A DNA stretch of 64,000 nt from Lachnospiraceae bacterium (lineage in GTDB: Bacteria; Bacillota; Clostridia; Lachnospirales; Lachnospiraceae). Under the pieces are notes generated by a model, which was not told the DNA's origin, did not search any database, and saw only the letters and a program-made list of their open reading frames with translations. Location: contig JAGBCB010000040.1 in assembly GCA_017938145.1 (NCBI GenBank), positions 26,914 to 90,913 of the forward strand, given 5' to 3'. The position numbers were made by a program, and so were the translations under genes. Position 1 is the first letter of the stretch. The number at the start of each line of letters is the position of its first letter. This document shows, piece after piece, positions 38,898-47,256 of the stretch.

Positions 38898-39527
38898 ATG
38901 TCTAAGGTTATGGTTATGGATCACCCACTGATTCAGCACAAAATCGGCATTATGCGCGACAAAAACACTTCCACCAAGGAATTCCGTGCCCTGGTAGCCG
39001 AAGTTGCCCAGCTTGTTTACTACGAAGCCAGCCGCAACTTGGAATTGGCAGATAAAGAAATCGAAACTCCTCTGGTAAAAACCACTGTAAAAGAAATTGC
39101 CGGAAAGAAGCTTTGTGTGGTTCCAATCCTTCGTGCCGGTCTCCACATGGCAGACGGTATTTTAAATTTAACTCCAAATGCCAAGGTAGGCCACATCGGT
39201 CTTTACCGTAACGAAGAAACCTTAGAGCCTGTAGAATACTTCTGCAAGCTTCCTGTAGATATTACCGAACGCGAAGTTTTCTTAGTAGACCCGATGCTTG
39301 CTACCGGCGGTTCCGCCATCGCAGCCATCGACTTACTGAAAAAGCGCGGCATCGATAAAATCCGCTTTCTGTGCCTCATTGCCGCTCCGGAAGGCATCAA
39401 AGCATTAACAGATGCACACCCTGACGTAGACGTTTACATCGGCGCTCAGGACGAACGCCTCAACGAGAACGGCTACATCCTTCCGGGTCTCGGCGACGCC
39501 GGCGACAGAATCTACGGCACAAAATAA
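38898..39527 (+). CDS. upp: Uracil phosphoribosyltransferase
   Basis: 209 residues. It makes UMP from uracil and PRPP in pyrimidine salvage. The PRPP-binding loop is [20 protein letters not shown] and the C-terminal uracil-binding motif is [20 protein letters not shown] follows AGAGGTACTT. It is monocistronic, with its own promoter and strong terminator, and no pyrimidine transporter is next to it. Confidence 0.97.
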   Translation: MSKVMVMDHPLIQHKIGIMRDKNTSTKEFRALVAEVAQLVYYEASRNLELADKEIETPLVKTTVKEIAGKKLCVVPILRAGLHMADGILNLTPNAKVGHIGLYRNEETLEPVEYFCKLPVDITEREVFLVDPMLATGGSAIAAIDLLKKRGIDKIRFLCLIAAPEGIKALTDAHPDVDVYIGAQDERLNENGYILPGLGDAGDRIYGTK

Positions 39528-39565
39528 ATATCGAAATACTGCCACCGGGTAGAATATGCGACAAA

Positions 39566-39616
39566 GCATTCGTTGTACATCATTAGGTCTTAGAAGATGT
39601 ACTGCGGATGCTTTTT
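39566..39616 (+). terminator. Terminator of upp
   Basis: A long stem with arms GCATTCGTTGTACATC and GATGTACTGCGGATGC followed by TTTTT. Confidence 0.85.
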
Positions 39617-39696
39617 CTATTAAAATAGCTCCCTTTTTGGAATTGTGTTGATGATAACTGAGAATTCAAAATCTTTCAACAGCAGCGCTCATTGGC

Positions 39697-39932
39697 GGGG
39701 TGTATACAATTTTTTTATAGCGCAATACCCCTAGCGCCTTACTATTACACATAAAAAAGCACTTGTAGGGTACCCACAAAAAAATCATTCTCTGATACCC
39801 TGGAAAATCCAGCAAGCGTGGTATGGACAAATGATTTTTTTGTAGATACCCTGTGGCATGAAAAAATTCACTTGATTTCAGCTTTTTTCTTAGAAAATGG
39901 GGTATTTCAAGATGTTTTTTGGCTATATACCC
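39697..39932 (+). repeat. Four-hairpin intergenic element, copy C
   Basis: Hairpins at 39697-39731, 39768-39800, 39818-39851 and 39899-39932, with spacing 70, 51 and 81 nt, identical to copy A. Individual hairpins have diverged in sequence (for example hairpin 3 opens with GTGGTAT) but keep their lengths of 35, 33, 34 and 34 nt. It fills most of the gap between the upp terminator and pnuC. Confidence 0.85.
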
Positions 39933-40031
39933 TGTATTCTTTAGACCATATGGTTTCATTTGATTTAAACACACTGTTCCGAAAAGAGAATAAAATAAAG
40001 CTTAGTACTATGAATTGAAAGGACTAGTTAT

Positions 40032-40730
40032 ATGAAAAAATATCTTGCATCCTTTAAAACCCTGACAAAATTTGAGAAAGGACTTTGGCTGACCTCCCTT
40101 GCGGTTACCCTACTCTCCTACCTGCTTTCGTATCTATTTTCCGGCAGTGGTGATTTACTGAATCTGATTGCATCCTTAATCGGCGTTACTGCCTTGATTT
40201 TTGTTGCAAAGGGGCTTGTGCTTGGACAGTTGTTAACCGTTATATTTTCCGTTTTTTACGGCATCATCTCCGTGCTGTTTTCCTACTACGGCGAAATGAT
40301 AACCTACCTGTTTATGACCACCCCTATGGCCATTGTTTCTGCCGTGGAATGGATTAAGAATCCTTACAAGGACACCCAAGAGGTTAAGGTCCATAAAGTA
40401 ACCAAAAAGCAGCTGGTGGTCATGTGGCTGCTGGCCCTTCTGATTACCGTGCTGTTTTACTTTATTTTAAAAGCACTGAATACCGCCAATCTGTTTTTCA
40501 GCACTGTTTCCATTACCACCAGTTTTGTAGCTTCGTATCTCACATTCCTGCGAAGTCCATACTATGCCATCGGTTATTCTGCCAATGATATGGTACTAAT
40601 TATTCTCTGGATACTGGCTTCCGTGGAAGATATTTCCTATCTGCCTATGGTTGCCTGCTTTATCATGTTTTTATTTAATGATTTGTATGGATTTTATAAC
40701 TGGAGACGGATGCAGAAAAGGCAGAAATAA
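40032..40730 (+). CDS. pnuC: PnuC family nicotinamide riboside transporter
   Basis: 232 residues with about seven membrane segments. It has the family end FLFNDLYGFYNWRRM, and FYGIISVLFSYYGEMITYLF and AVEWIKNPYK in the middle. PnuC carriers take up nicotinamide riboside or related vitamins by facilitated diffusion. ATG follows AAAGGACTAGTTAT. I see no NAD or thiamine riboswitch in the leader; hairpin element C ends 99 bp before the start. The sigma-like gene follows after 75 bp. Confidence 0.88.
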   Translation: MKKYLASFKTLTKFEKGLWLTSLAVTLLSYLLSYLFSGSGDLLNLIASLIGVTALIFVAKGLVLGQLLTVIFSVFYGIISVLFSYYGEMITYLFMTTPMAIVSAVEWIKNPYKDTQEVKVHKVTKKQLVVMWLLALLITVLFYFILKALNTANLFFSTVSITTSFVASYLTFLRSPYYAIGYSANDMVLIILWILASVEDISYLPMVACFIMFLFNDLYGFYNWRRMQKRQK

Positions 40731-40805
40731 ATTATAATATATTTATCGAATCAAATCCAAATTCTGCGACTTATAAGTGAAAGCTTTCAAAAGAGGTAAC
40801 ATCAA

Positions 40806-42422
40806 ATGAACATTGCTAATATTGAACTACATATGAATTATCTGTTCTCTGCTGCCCTGAAAAAGTGCGGAAATTTTGACGATGCAGAAGACCTGACCAG
40901 TGAAGTGCTGTTAGCCGCCCTAAGCTACCCAAAGGAGATTAAAGATATCAAGAGCTGGCTGTCCATAGTGTTAAATCACAAATACTATGATATGCTTCGC
41001 AAAAAGTATAAGCAGCCTACGGTCAGTATCAACCTGATTGATGAATCCTTTTTGCAATATGAATCAGAAATTTCAGACATTACAGACGCCCCAAGCAGGG
41101 AAGAAATCCGCCGGGAAGTGGCCTATCTTTCCGGTAAATACCGGGAGGTCATTGTCCGGCACTACCTAAAGGGCGAAAAGGTGCAGGACATTGCAGATTC
41201 TCTCGGAATTCCAAAGGGCACGGTGCTGTCCAGGCTCTCCGCCGGACGGGAACAGATGAAGAAAGGATTTGATTCTATGGAACGTTACGAAAAACAAAGC
41301 TACCAGCCGGAGCGATTGGAAATCAGCTGCAACGGCACTCCCGGCTTACACGACGAACCATGGTCCTTAGTGGCCGATGATATGATGAAGCAAAACATTC
41401 TGATTGCCGCTTATGAAAAACCGGTCACCAGCGTGGAGATTGCTCTGGCACTGGGCATTCCTACCGCCTATATTGAAAAATCGGTAAACGACCTGGTAAA
41501 ATCTGAACTGATGCAACAAGTGGGTAATAAAGTCTTCACAGATTTCATCATTACAACACCGGAACAGGAACTTATGGGATTAGACGCCCAGATTTCCTTT
41601 GCCAAAGAAAACTACTCTGCCATTTGGGGTTTTCTGAAAGATTATCTTGATAAACAGCGTGAAACCACCCGCACCTACAACCTCCCCCCGAGTGAACAAT
41701 ACAAACTGGAATATTACTTCCTGCTTTACCTGTTTGACCATGGAAGCTTTCGCACCATACAAAACATCTTTCCTGCAAAGGAAGAATTCCCGCTTCGTCC
41801 GGACGGCGGACGCTGGATTGCCATGGGCAACCGCTACCCTGCCGATTTTGATTTTACCTCCTATAAGGCAGCAAAATACTGCTACGGTGGCGGACGCTAT
41901 GCCGGAGAAGAACAGCTTTTTAACGCAAACTATGTAGCCCTTTATGTATATGACACCCAACCGGATTTAAATAAATATGAGCATGGACCATGCGGTGTAA
42001 GAGACAACATGCTAATGAAGCTCTTGTATATCGTAAGCAGGGATATTCCGTTCCAATCCTCCGGTCTGGACCCTCTCCTGCTCAAAAGCATCCCACACCT
42101 TACCGATTGCGGTATTCTCCGCATGAGGGAAGACAAGCCGGAGGTGGCCATTCCGATTCTTACAAAAGCACAATACCAGGAACTGACTACCTTCTCTGCT
42201 CCATATGTTGCAGGCTTTGCAGACCTTTTAGAGCCGTTGCTTCGTCCAATTCTTCCGGAATTTAGACTTCCGCTGCCTGCTCATTTAATAAACCGTGTTG
42301 CCGAATACCGCACCTGCGCCTGGTACGCACTTCCTATAGCAGCCATCAAGGAAGCCATTTCAAGAGGAGAGTTTCCGATGGAACACCATGTACCTCCGAT
42401 GGTGCTGGTGATTGATGATTAG
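40806..42422 (+). CDS. Sigma-70 family (ECF-like) factor with a large C-terminal extension
   Basis: 538 residues, about three times a normal ECF sigma factor. Region 2 spans about 9-68 (DDAEDLTSEVLLAAL, then KSWLSIVLNHKYYDMLRKKY). Region 4 spans about 98-155 (VAYLSGKYREVIVRHYLKGE, then IADSLGIPKGTVLSRLSAGR). A winged-helix-like segment follows (about 195-245, PVTSVEIALALGIPTAYIEK). Then come nearly 300 residues I cannot assign. It has AGAGGTAACATCAA before ATG. Inferred: the extension senses a signal or acts as a built-in anti-sigma domain. No anti-sigma gene adjoins it. Confidence 0.85.
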   Translation: MNIANIELHMNYLFSAALKKCGNFDDAEDLTSEVLLAALSYPKEIKDIKSWLSIVLNHKYYDMLRKKYKQPTVSINLIDESFLQYESEISDITDAPSREEIRREVAYLSGKYREVIVRHYLKGEKVQDIADSLGIPKGTVLSRLSAGREQMKKGFDSMERYEKQSYQPERLEISCNGTPGLHDEPWSLVADDMMKQNILIAAYEKPVTSVEIALALGIPTAYIEKSVNDLVKSELMQQVGNKVFTDFIITTPEQELMGLDAQISFAKENYSAIWGFLKDYLDKQRETTRTYNLPPSEQYKLEYYFLLYLFDHGSFRTIQNIFPAKEEFPLRPDGGRWIAMGNRYPADFDFTSYKAAKYCYGGGRYAGEEQLFNANYVALYVYDTQPDLNKYEHGPCGVRDNMLMKLLYIVSRDIPFQSSGLDPLLLKSIPHLTDCGILRMREDKPEVAIPILTKAQYQELTTFSAPYVAGFADLLEPLLRPILPEFRLPLPAHLINRVAEYRTCAWYALPIAAIKEAISRGEFPMEHHVPPMVLVIDD

Positions 42423-42439
42423 ACTTTCAGAGTTTTTAA

Positions 42440-42469
42440 AAGGCTGTGAGGTTCTTGCCCCACAGCCTT
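42440..42469. terminator. Bidirectional terminator
   Basis: AAGGCTGTG (42440-42448) and CACAGCCTT (42461-42469), between the convergent sigma and DUF1294 genes. T-rich on the minus strand side. Confidence 0.8.
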
Positions 42470-42489
42470 CACTTTATAAACTTATTTCC

Positions 42490-42765
42490 CTACAGTAAAA
42501 AGAACATCACCCATACCACCAGTGCAGTTTCCGCAATAAGAATCAGCGGAAAACCGTACTTAAAATACCAGTGCTGGGTCTTGTGACGGAACCAGTACAT
42601 ACCAATGGTTGTGCCAATGCATCCACCAAGCAGTGCCACTAAAAACAACGTTCTTTCCTTAATACGCCATGCTCCCTTCTTGGCTTTGCGCTTGTCGGAC
42701 CACATCACAAAGATGCCAATTAGATTGATGATTACTAAATAGATTGCTACGATTGTGTATAACAT
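42490..42765 (-). CDS. DUF1294 family membrane protein
   Basis: 91 residues with three hydrophobic segments and the family motifs FVMWSDKRKAKKGAWRI and GGCIGTTIGMYWFRHKT. Function unknown. ATG follows AAAGGAGATAAATT. It is the last gene of a minus-strand run beginning near 44.2 kb. Confidence 0.88.
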   Translation of the reverse strand: MLYTIVAIYLVIINLIGIFVMWSDKRKAKKGAWRIKERTLFLVALLGGCIGTTIGMYWFRHKTQHWYFKYGFPLILIAETALVVWVMFFLL

Positions 42766-42790
42766 AATTTATCTCCTTTTCTTTAGATTC

Positions 42791-43258
42791 TTAAAACCGT
42801 AGACGGTATACATCGCAGCCGTCATCCTCTCCTTCATATGCAAAACCATACTTTAATGCAATCCGCTTACTTGCCATCTGCCTCGGATCACATTCAATGA
42901 CACAGCTATGAATACCTTTTAAGCTCTTTGTGTATTCCACCAGCGAGTCCGTTATTTCTCCGGCAATGCCTTTTCCCCAGTATTCCCGGCGAATAATCCA
43001 ACCGATTTCATAACTGTCTTCTTCATACGGATGAAAAATCACCTGCCCGATTACTTCATATGTTTCCTTCCACACCAGAGCAAATACCAAGGGAGGTTCA
43101 CATAAGCCTGCCTCTTTTATAAATTCTTTTACCTGACCCATGTCATAAGTCGGTTCAATGTGCTCCATTACCTTTTCATCGGAAAGAGTTTTGTATAAAT
43201 CCGTCGCATCACCCATTGTAAAAATACGGACAATGCAACGGGATGTTTCTATGTGCAT
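42791..43258 (-). CDS. GNAT family N-acetyltransferase
   Basis: 155 residues of the RimJ/RimL-like type: MHIETSRCIVRIFTMGDATD at the start, EIGWIIRREYWGKGIAGEIT (acetyl-CoA binding) and CDPRQMASKRIALKYGF near the end. The acceptor is unknown. ATG follows AAGGAGACTGT. It is 9 bp behind the RhuM-Doc gene. Confidence 0.85.
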   Translation of the reverse strand: MHIETSRCIVRIFTMGDATDLYKTLSDEKVMEHIEPTYDMGQVKEFIKEAGLCEPPLVFALVWKETYEVIGQVIFHPYEEDSYEIGWIIRREYWGKGIAGEITDSLVEYTKSLKGIHSCVIECDPRQMASKRIALKYGFAYEGEDDGCDVYRLRF

Positions 43259-43267
43259 ACAGTCTCC

Positions 43268-44203
43268 TTATTTCATGCAATTCATAATGACACTAATCAT
43301 CATTTCTTTTTCTTCCGGTCTGGATTCCGCAACCATGATAGTTAATGCCACCAGAGTATGGTCTTCAATCAGCTTTTGACCATCCATAAACAACACACCG
43401 TTTTTATCCAGAAAATATAAAAACATAGTAGCCGCAATCCGCTTATTTCCATCAAAAAAGCTATGATTTTTCGTTACAAAATATAAAAGATTTGCTGCCT
43501 TTTCCTCCAAGGAAGGATATAGCTCTTTTTCTGCAAAGGACTGATAAATATTACCGATACTTCCTGCAAAGGAATCATCCTTTTCCCGCCCAAATAATTC
43601 AGATTCACTGCCAAACCGCATAGCAGAAATCACCTGCTTACACTCCTCATAGGTAAGCACATAGGTGGCATTATTTCCTTTAGGGCGCTGCATGTTCTGA
43701 TGGTCGTAAGAATCCAACAAATCAAGAGCGGTACTGTACCTTTCAATAACTGTTAAAACCTGCTTACTGTCTAAAGAATCCTCTGTCCGTTTCATAATTC
43801 GTATCACCTCGCCCAACTGACTGATACGATTATTATTGACTGCATAGCCCTGTAAAATGTACTTCTTTAAAACAGAATTTGCCCATTTGCGGAATTCTAC
43901 ACCTCGTTTTGATTTTACACGGTAGCCTACGGAGATGATGACATCTAAATTATAATATTCCACATTACGTTCAACTTGTCTGTCACCCTCCATTTGAACT
44001 GTCGCAAATTTTGCGACAGTTGATGAGTCAACCTCTTCATCCAATGCATTCTTAATATGTTTACCTATCGTTTTCACATCTCTGTCAAACAAAACAGCCA
44101 TTTGATTACGATTTAACCACACCGTTTCATTCTGCACTGCTACCGGCAGTGTCACACTTTTATCTTCTGCTTCAAATAATACGATTTCATTTGTCTTCTC
44201 CAT
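43268..44203 (-). CDS. RhuM / Doc-type Fic fusion protein
   Basis: 311 residues. The N-terminal 130 are the RhuM virulence-protein domain (VWLNRNQMAVLFDRDVKTIG, AKFATVQ, YYNLDVIISVGYRVKS). The C-terminal half is a Doc-type Fic fold with the active-site loop HSFFDGNKRIA (His247 to Arg255). Doc toxins phosphorylate EF-Tu and Fic proteins AMPylate targets; which applies here is unknown. No separate antitoxin gene is visible, so the RhuM part may play that role or the protein may not be toxic. Confidence 0.85.
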   Translation of the reverse strand: MEKTNEIVLFEAEDKSVTLPVAVQNETVWLNRNQMAVLFDRDVKTIGKHIKNALDEEVDSSTVAKFATVQMEGDRQVERNVEYYNLDVIISVGYRVKSKRGVEFRKWANSVLKKYILQGYAVNNNRISQLGEVIRIMKRTEDSLDSKQVLTVIERYSTALDLLDSYDHQNMQRPKGNNATYVLTYEECKQVISAMRFGSESELFGREKDDSFAGSIGNIYQSFAEKELYPSLEEKAANLLYFVTKNHSFFDGNKRIAATMFLYFLDKNGVLFMDGQKLIEDHTLVALTIMVAESRPEEKEMMISVIMNCMK

Positions 44204-44269
44204 AGCAACACCTTCTCTTTCGTAATATTCAAATCCAGTATAACACAGACATTTTTTGTTGTCATTGAA

Positions 44270-44782
44270 TTACAAATATAATTCTTTCTCCAAAACTACC
44301 ACCACATATCCATCATTCTGTGCTTCCACACCGGTTCGTTCGAACCCATTTTTCAGCCAAAAATGTTCGCTTTGCGGATTCCCTTTTGCAAAACCGAGAC
44401 GCACAAAATTAAACCCACATTGCTTCAAATAAGCGTACACTTCCTGCATCAGTGCTGTTCCAATTCCTTTCCCCTGAACCTCTTTGTTCATCATAAAAAA
44501 GCCCACAAATGCAGTTTCTTCCTTTGGAAACCCAAGGATTAAATCCATAACCGCAATCAGCCTGTCACCCTCATAAAAGCCAAGATAATACTTGTCCTCC
44601 ATAGTTTTGTGCGGTGGCAAAGCCGCCATATCCGCCCGGATACTGTCCTCTGTTACGAAAGGCGGACAATACTGATAGTACTGAGGATTTTCCTTACAAA
44701 GCGCGTATACTGCTGCCACATCAGAGTCAGTAAGTTTTCTCACCTCGTATTGTTTTGAAAGGTGTTCTATTTGAAACCTCAT
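44270..44782 (-). CDS. GNAT family N-acetyltransferase
   Basis: 170 residues. Acetyl-CoA site in VGFFMMNKEVQGKGIGTALM and C-terminal FAKGNPQSEHFWLKNGFERT. The start follows AAAGAGAGTACAAC. It has 35% or less visible resemblance to the other GNAT genes here by eye, so it is not a recent duplicate. The substrate is unknown. Confidence 0.83.
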   Translation of the reverse strand: MRFQIEHLSKQYEVRKLTDSDVAAVYALCKENPQYYQYCPPFVTEDSIRADMAALPPHKTMEDKYYLGFYEGDRLIAVMDLILGFPKEETAFVGFFMMNKEVQGKGIGTALMQEVYAYLKQCGFNFVRLGFAKGNPQSEHFWLKNGFERTGVEAQNDGYVVVVLEKELYL

Positions 44783-44797
44783 GTTGTACTCTCTTTC

Positions 44798-45289
44798 CTA
44801 AAACTCTTTAAGCTCCGTAAACTCCACACTATCCTTGGTGGTGCTTCCGCCGTACAGGCAATTGGTATACTGTCCGGTTTTGATATAATGCAGCATCATA
44901 TATTTTGCCGAATGAGGCATGTTCAAACCCTCTATCTCAGATACAGCAAACCACTGAAGTTCGCCCTCATTACTGGTAATTTTATCTTCATCCACATGCT
45001 CTGCCAAATCGGCAAAGAAATAGTAATTTTGTCGGACTTCACCGTTCTTCAGGCGCAAGGTTATGTAGCGGAACTGCAGATTTTCAATGTCCGATTCGGT
45101 AAGTCCTGTCTCTTCCTGCAATTCTCTTAAGACGCAGGCACGCGGATTATTGATTTCTGCTTCCTCCATATGTCCCCCGGCGGTACCGGTATAGGAATCG
45201 CCAATCACCCGGGAACCCATGCGGTAAAGCAAAAGGAATTTATCACCCCTGCGAAGATATATCGATGTCATATTTCTAAGTTTACCCAT
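44798..45289 (-). CDS. Nudix hydrolase
   Basis: 163 residues from the ATG at 45289, which follows GGAGGAACATTGCC; the longer frame to 45466 is a shadow of the kinase-like gene. It has a Nudix box GGHMEEAEINNPRACVLREL continuing QEETGL; the leading part differs by one insertion from the strict GX5E spacing. It overlaps the end of the kinase-like gene by 8 bp, so the two are translationally coupled. Substrate unknown, possibly an oxidised nucleotide. Confidence 0.82.
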   Translation of the reverse strand: MGKLRNMTSIYLRRGDKFLLLYRMGSRVIGDSYTGTAGGHMEEAEINNPRACVLRELQEETGLTESDIENLQFRYITLRLKNGEVRQNYYFFADLAEHVDEDKITSNEGELQWFAVSEIEGLNMPHSAKYMMLHYIKTGQYTNCLYGGSTTKDSVEFTELKEF

Positions 45290-45824
45290 GGCAATGTTCC
45301 TCCACATACTGTAAAAACTCCGGTGTCTTGGACCAATACTTAATGCCCCAATTTTCGAAGTTCCACTCGTCCATATAATTGTTACATTCAAAATCGATAT
45401 AAAACAGCTCCCCGTTCTGCACCACAAAATTGGTTGGGAAATAATCGATGTTGGTATTTGCTTCATACAGACGCCGGCACATTACTTTCATCTGCTCCAC
45501 GTATTCATCCTGCATTTGGTCGTTACAAACCAGTTCGAAGATGGTGGCACCATCAACATATTCCTTCAAAATACGTTCCTGCTCCATATCATAATCCAAA
45601 AGCTTTGGCATACGGATGCCAATATCCGTCAAACGCTTATAATCATTCAGTTCCGACTCCATCTTGTTACCAAACTGGTAATAGGCGCATGGTTCATGAT
45701 GAATCTGCTTTAACACATATTGCTTCTCCCCATCGGTAGCAAGGTAAGAATAACCACCTTTACCCTTACCAAGAAGCTTGATAATAGTATAAATTTTATC
45801 ATTTACTTTTAAAACTTCATCCAT
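45282..45824 (-). CDS. Small kinase-like protein (protein kinase/APH fold)
   Basis: 180 residues. Gly-rich loop LLGKGKGGYSYLA, Lys in YVLKQIHHE, and a catalytic-type loop NIDYFPTNFVVQNG followed by LFYIDFECN in place of DFG. The fold is like small lipopolysaccharide or aminoglycoside kinases; HRD is replaced by NID but the Asp and Asn are kept. It lacks much of the C-lobe. The gene is coupled to the Nudix gene downstream. Confidence 0.75.
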   Translation of the reverse strand: MDEVLKVNDKIYTIIKLLGKGKGGYSYLATDGEKQYVLKQIHHEPCAYYQFGNKMESELNDYKRLTDIGIRMPKLLDYDMEQERILKEYVDGATIFELVCNDQMQDEYVEQMKVMCRRLYEANTNIDYFPTNFVVQNGELFYIDFECNNYMDEWNFENWGIKYWSKTPEFLQYVEEHCHG

Positions 45825-45857
45825 ATCTTTTTCCTTCGCATGTAATTATACACAAGC

Positions 45858-45866
45858 ATTATACCA
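45858..45866 (-). promoter_or_regulatory. Extended -10 promoter of the kinase-like/Nudix pair
   Basis: TGGTATAAT on the minus strand, about 35 bp before the start codon. Confidence 0.55.
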
Positions 45867-45897
45867 TAGAGTCCATTTATAAAAAACCAGATTTTAC

Positions 45898-45941
45898 TTG
45901 ATTCGACAAGATTTTTTGATATAATGTACAGAGATTGTACA
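45898..45941 (+). promoter_or_regulatory. Promoter of the EamA transporter gene with repeated TGTACA
   Basis: TTGATT (45898-45903), 16 bp, TATAAT (45920-45925). Right after the -10 box comes TGTACA-N5-TGTACA (45925-45941), a possible operator. Confidence 0.6.
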
Positions 45942-45959
45942 TTAGGAGGACACCATTTT

Positions 45960-46871
45960 ATGTGGCTGATTTTTACACTTATAACAACCTTATTATGGGG
46001 CGCCGCTGAACTTTTCTATAAAAAAGGTTCCCATGAAGAACGGAAATATGACCATTTAAGAGTCTGCGTTTTGGTCGGTGCAGTTATGGGCATCCACGCA
46101 ATACTCACACTGCTCACTTCCGATATTTCCTATAACCCAATGAACCTGATTGCTTACTTACCGGTTTCTTTGTGTTACATCGTATCCATGGCCTGCTCTT
46201 TCTTCGGAATCCGTTTTATTGAGGAATCCCTGGCAGACCCGATTGAAAACACCGCCGGTGCCATGTGTTCCATTCTTTGCGTAATCTTCTTAGGAGAACA
46301 GATTTCTCCGCTGGTTTGGTGTGCCATTGCTGTCATCGTAGTCGGCATTATCGGCGTAGGCTATACCGAACGCAGTTCCGAAGTGGACCGAACACGGAAG
46401 CTTGGCAAAAAGCTGGCTATTGTTGCATTTGCAATGCCGTTCTGCTATGCCTTCATTGATGCTCTCGGAAGTTTCTTGGACATTTTCTTCTTAGAAATGG
46501 AAACCAGTCCGTTAATCGGCATCACCGAAGAAAACATCGAACTGGTGGCAAATATTTCTTACGAATTAACCTTTGCCATCGTAGGTCTGATTTTATTTAT
46601 TTTCATGAAAATCAAGAAGGTTCCTTTTGAACTTCCAAAGCAGAAGGACAAAGCCATCGCTGCAGTTTGTGAAACAGCCGGACAGCTTACTTACGTTTAT
46701 GCCATGAGCGGAAACGGAGCCATTGCAGCACCGATTCTTTCCTGCGTGTGCGTAGTATCTTTATTACTGTCCAGAATTATCTTAAAGGAAAAACTGACCA
46801 AGAAACAGTACGTGTTTATCGGTATCATTATTGTCGGCATTTTGATGCTGGCAGTACTGGAAGGCGAATAA
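45960..46871 (+). CDS. EamA/DMT-type membrane transporter
   Basis: 303 residues from the ATG at 45960, ten bases after AGGAGG. Ten hydrophobic segments in two halves, each ending in the EamA pattern (ADPIENTAGAMCSILCVIFL with LGEQIS; IAAPILSCVCVVSLLLSRII with LKEKLT). A helical loop of about 50 residues splits the second half. These are drug/metabolite-type exporters or importers; the substrate is unknown. Confidence 0.87.
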   Translation: MWLIFTLITTLLWGAAELFYKKGSHEERKYDHLRVCVLVGAVMGIHAILTLLTSDISYNPMNLIAYLPVSLCYIVSMACSFFGIRFIEESLADPIENTAGAMCSILCVIFLGEQISPLVWCAIAVIVVGIIGVGYTERSSEVDRTRKLGKKLAIVAFAMPFCYAFIDALGSFLDIFFLEMETSPLIGITEENIELVANISYELTFAIVGLILFIFMKIKKVPFELPKQKDKAIAAVCETAGQLTYVYAMSGNGAIAAPILSCVCVVSLLLSRIILKEKLTKKQYVFIGIIIVGILMLAVLEGE

Positions 46872-46890
46872 AACGGCAATTTCAAAAGGA

Positions 46891-46930
46891 AAGGGCGTGT
46901 CGTTTGATAACGGCACGCCTTTATTATTTT
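46891..46930. terminator. Bidirectional terminator after the EamA gene
   Basis: AAAGGGCGTGTCG pairs with CGGCACGCCTTT (with G-U pairs), then ATTATTTT on the plus strand. Confidence 0.75.
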
Positions 46931-47252
46931 ACATCCTAATCTCCGCCTTAAAGTACTGCTCCTGGAACTTTACCTGTTCCCAAATTTCTTCTTTGGAAAA
47001 CGTCACACCCTCCGGTGCAACTACCCACTTATCTTCCACGTCATCAATTCGGTGAATAATCGCAATCACTACTCCCGTAAATTCCTGCAATGGCTCGTTA
47101 ACGCCAAGCACATATGCATCCTGTTCCTCGCCATCTCCGGCCATAATGCCCGGAATATAACCATAGTTCACCGGATAAAACATATCCTTGTGTTTTGGAT
47201 GATAGGTACCCATGGAACGGTCTATCAGGACAGTAACGGTTTTTCCAAACAT
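46929..47252 (-). CDS. Short inorganic pyrophosphatase-like protein
   Basis: 107 residues from the ATG at 47252, seven bases after GAGGAG. It has YPVNYGYIPGIMAGDGEEQD and AYVLG, the metal-binding signature of family I pyrophosphatases, and an earlier TVLIDRSMG. Full enzymes of that family are about 170 residues or more, so this is a compact form that lacks the outer strands. Hydrolysis of pyrophosphate or a related phosphate ester is inferred. It follows the Nudix gene by 4 bp and should be co-translated with it. Confidence 0.78.
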   Translation of the reverse strand: MFGKTVTVLIDRSMGTYHPKHKDMFYPVNYGYIPGIMAGDGEEQDAYVLGVNEPLQEFTGVVIAIIHRIDDVEDKWVVAPEGVTFSKEEIWEQVKFQEQYFKAEIRM

Positions 47253-47256
47253 CCTG

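Noticed and set aside
39697-40031. Riboswitch (NAD or thiamine type) in front of pnuC
   Set aside because: The hairpins in this region are those of the repeated element that also occurs between unrelated genes, and no known riboswitch core was recognised.
45290-45466. N-terminal extension of the Nudix gene
   Set aside because: It overlaps the kinase-like gene in another frame, and a good ribosome binding site stands before ATG 45289.
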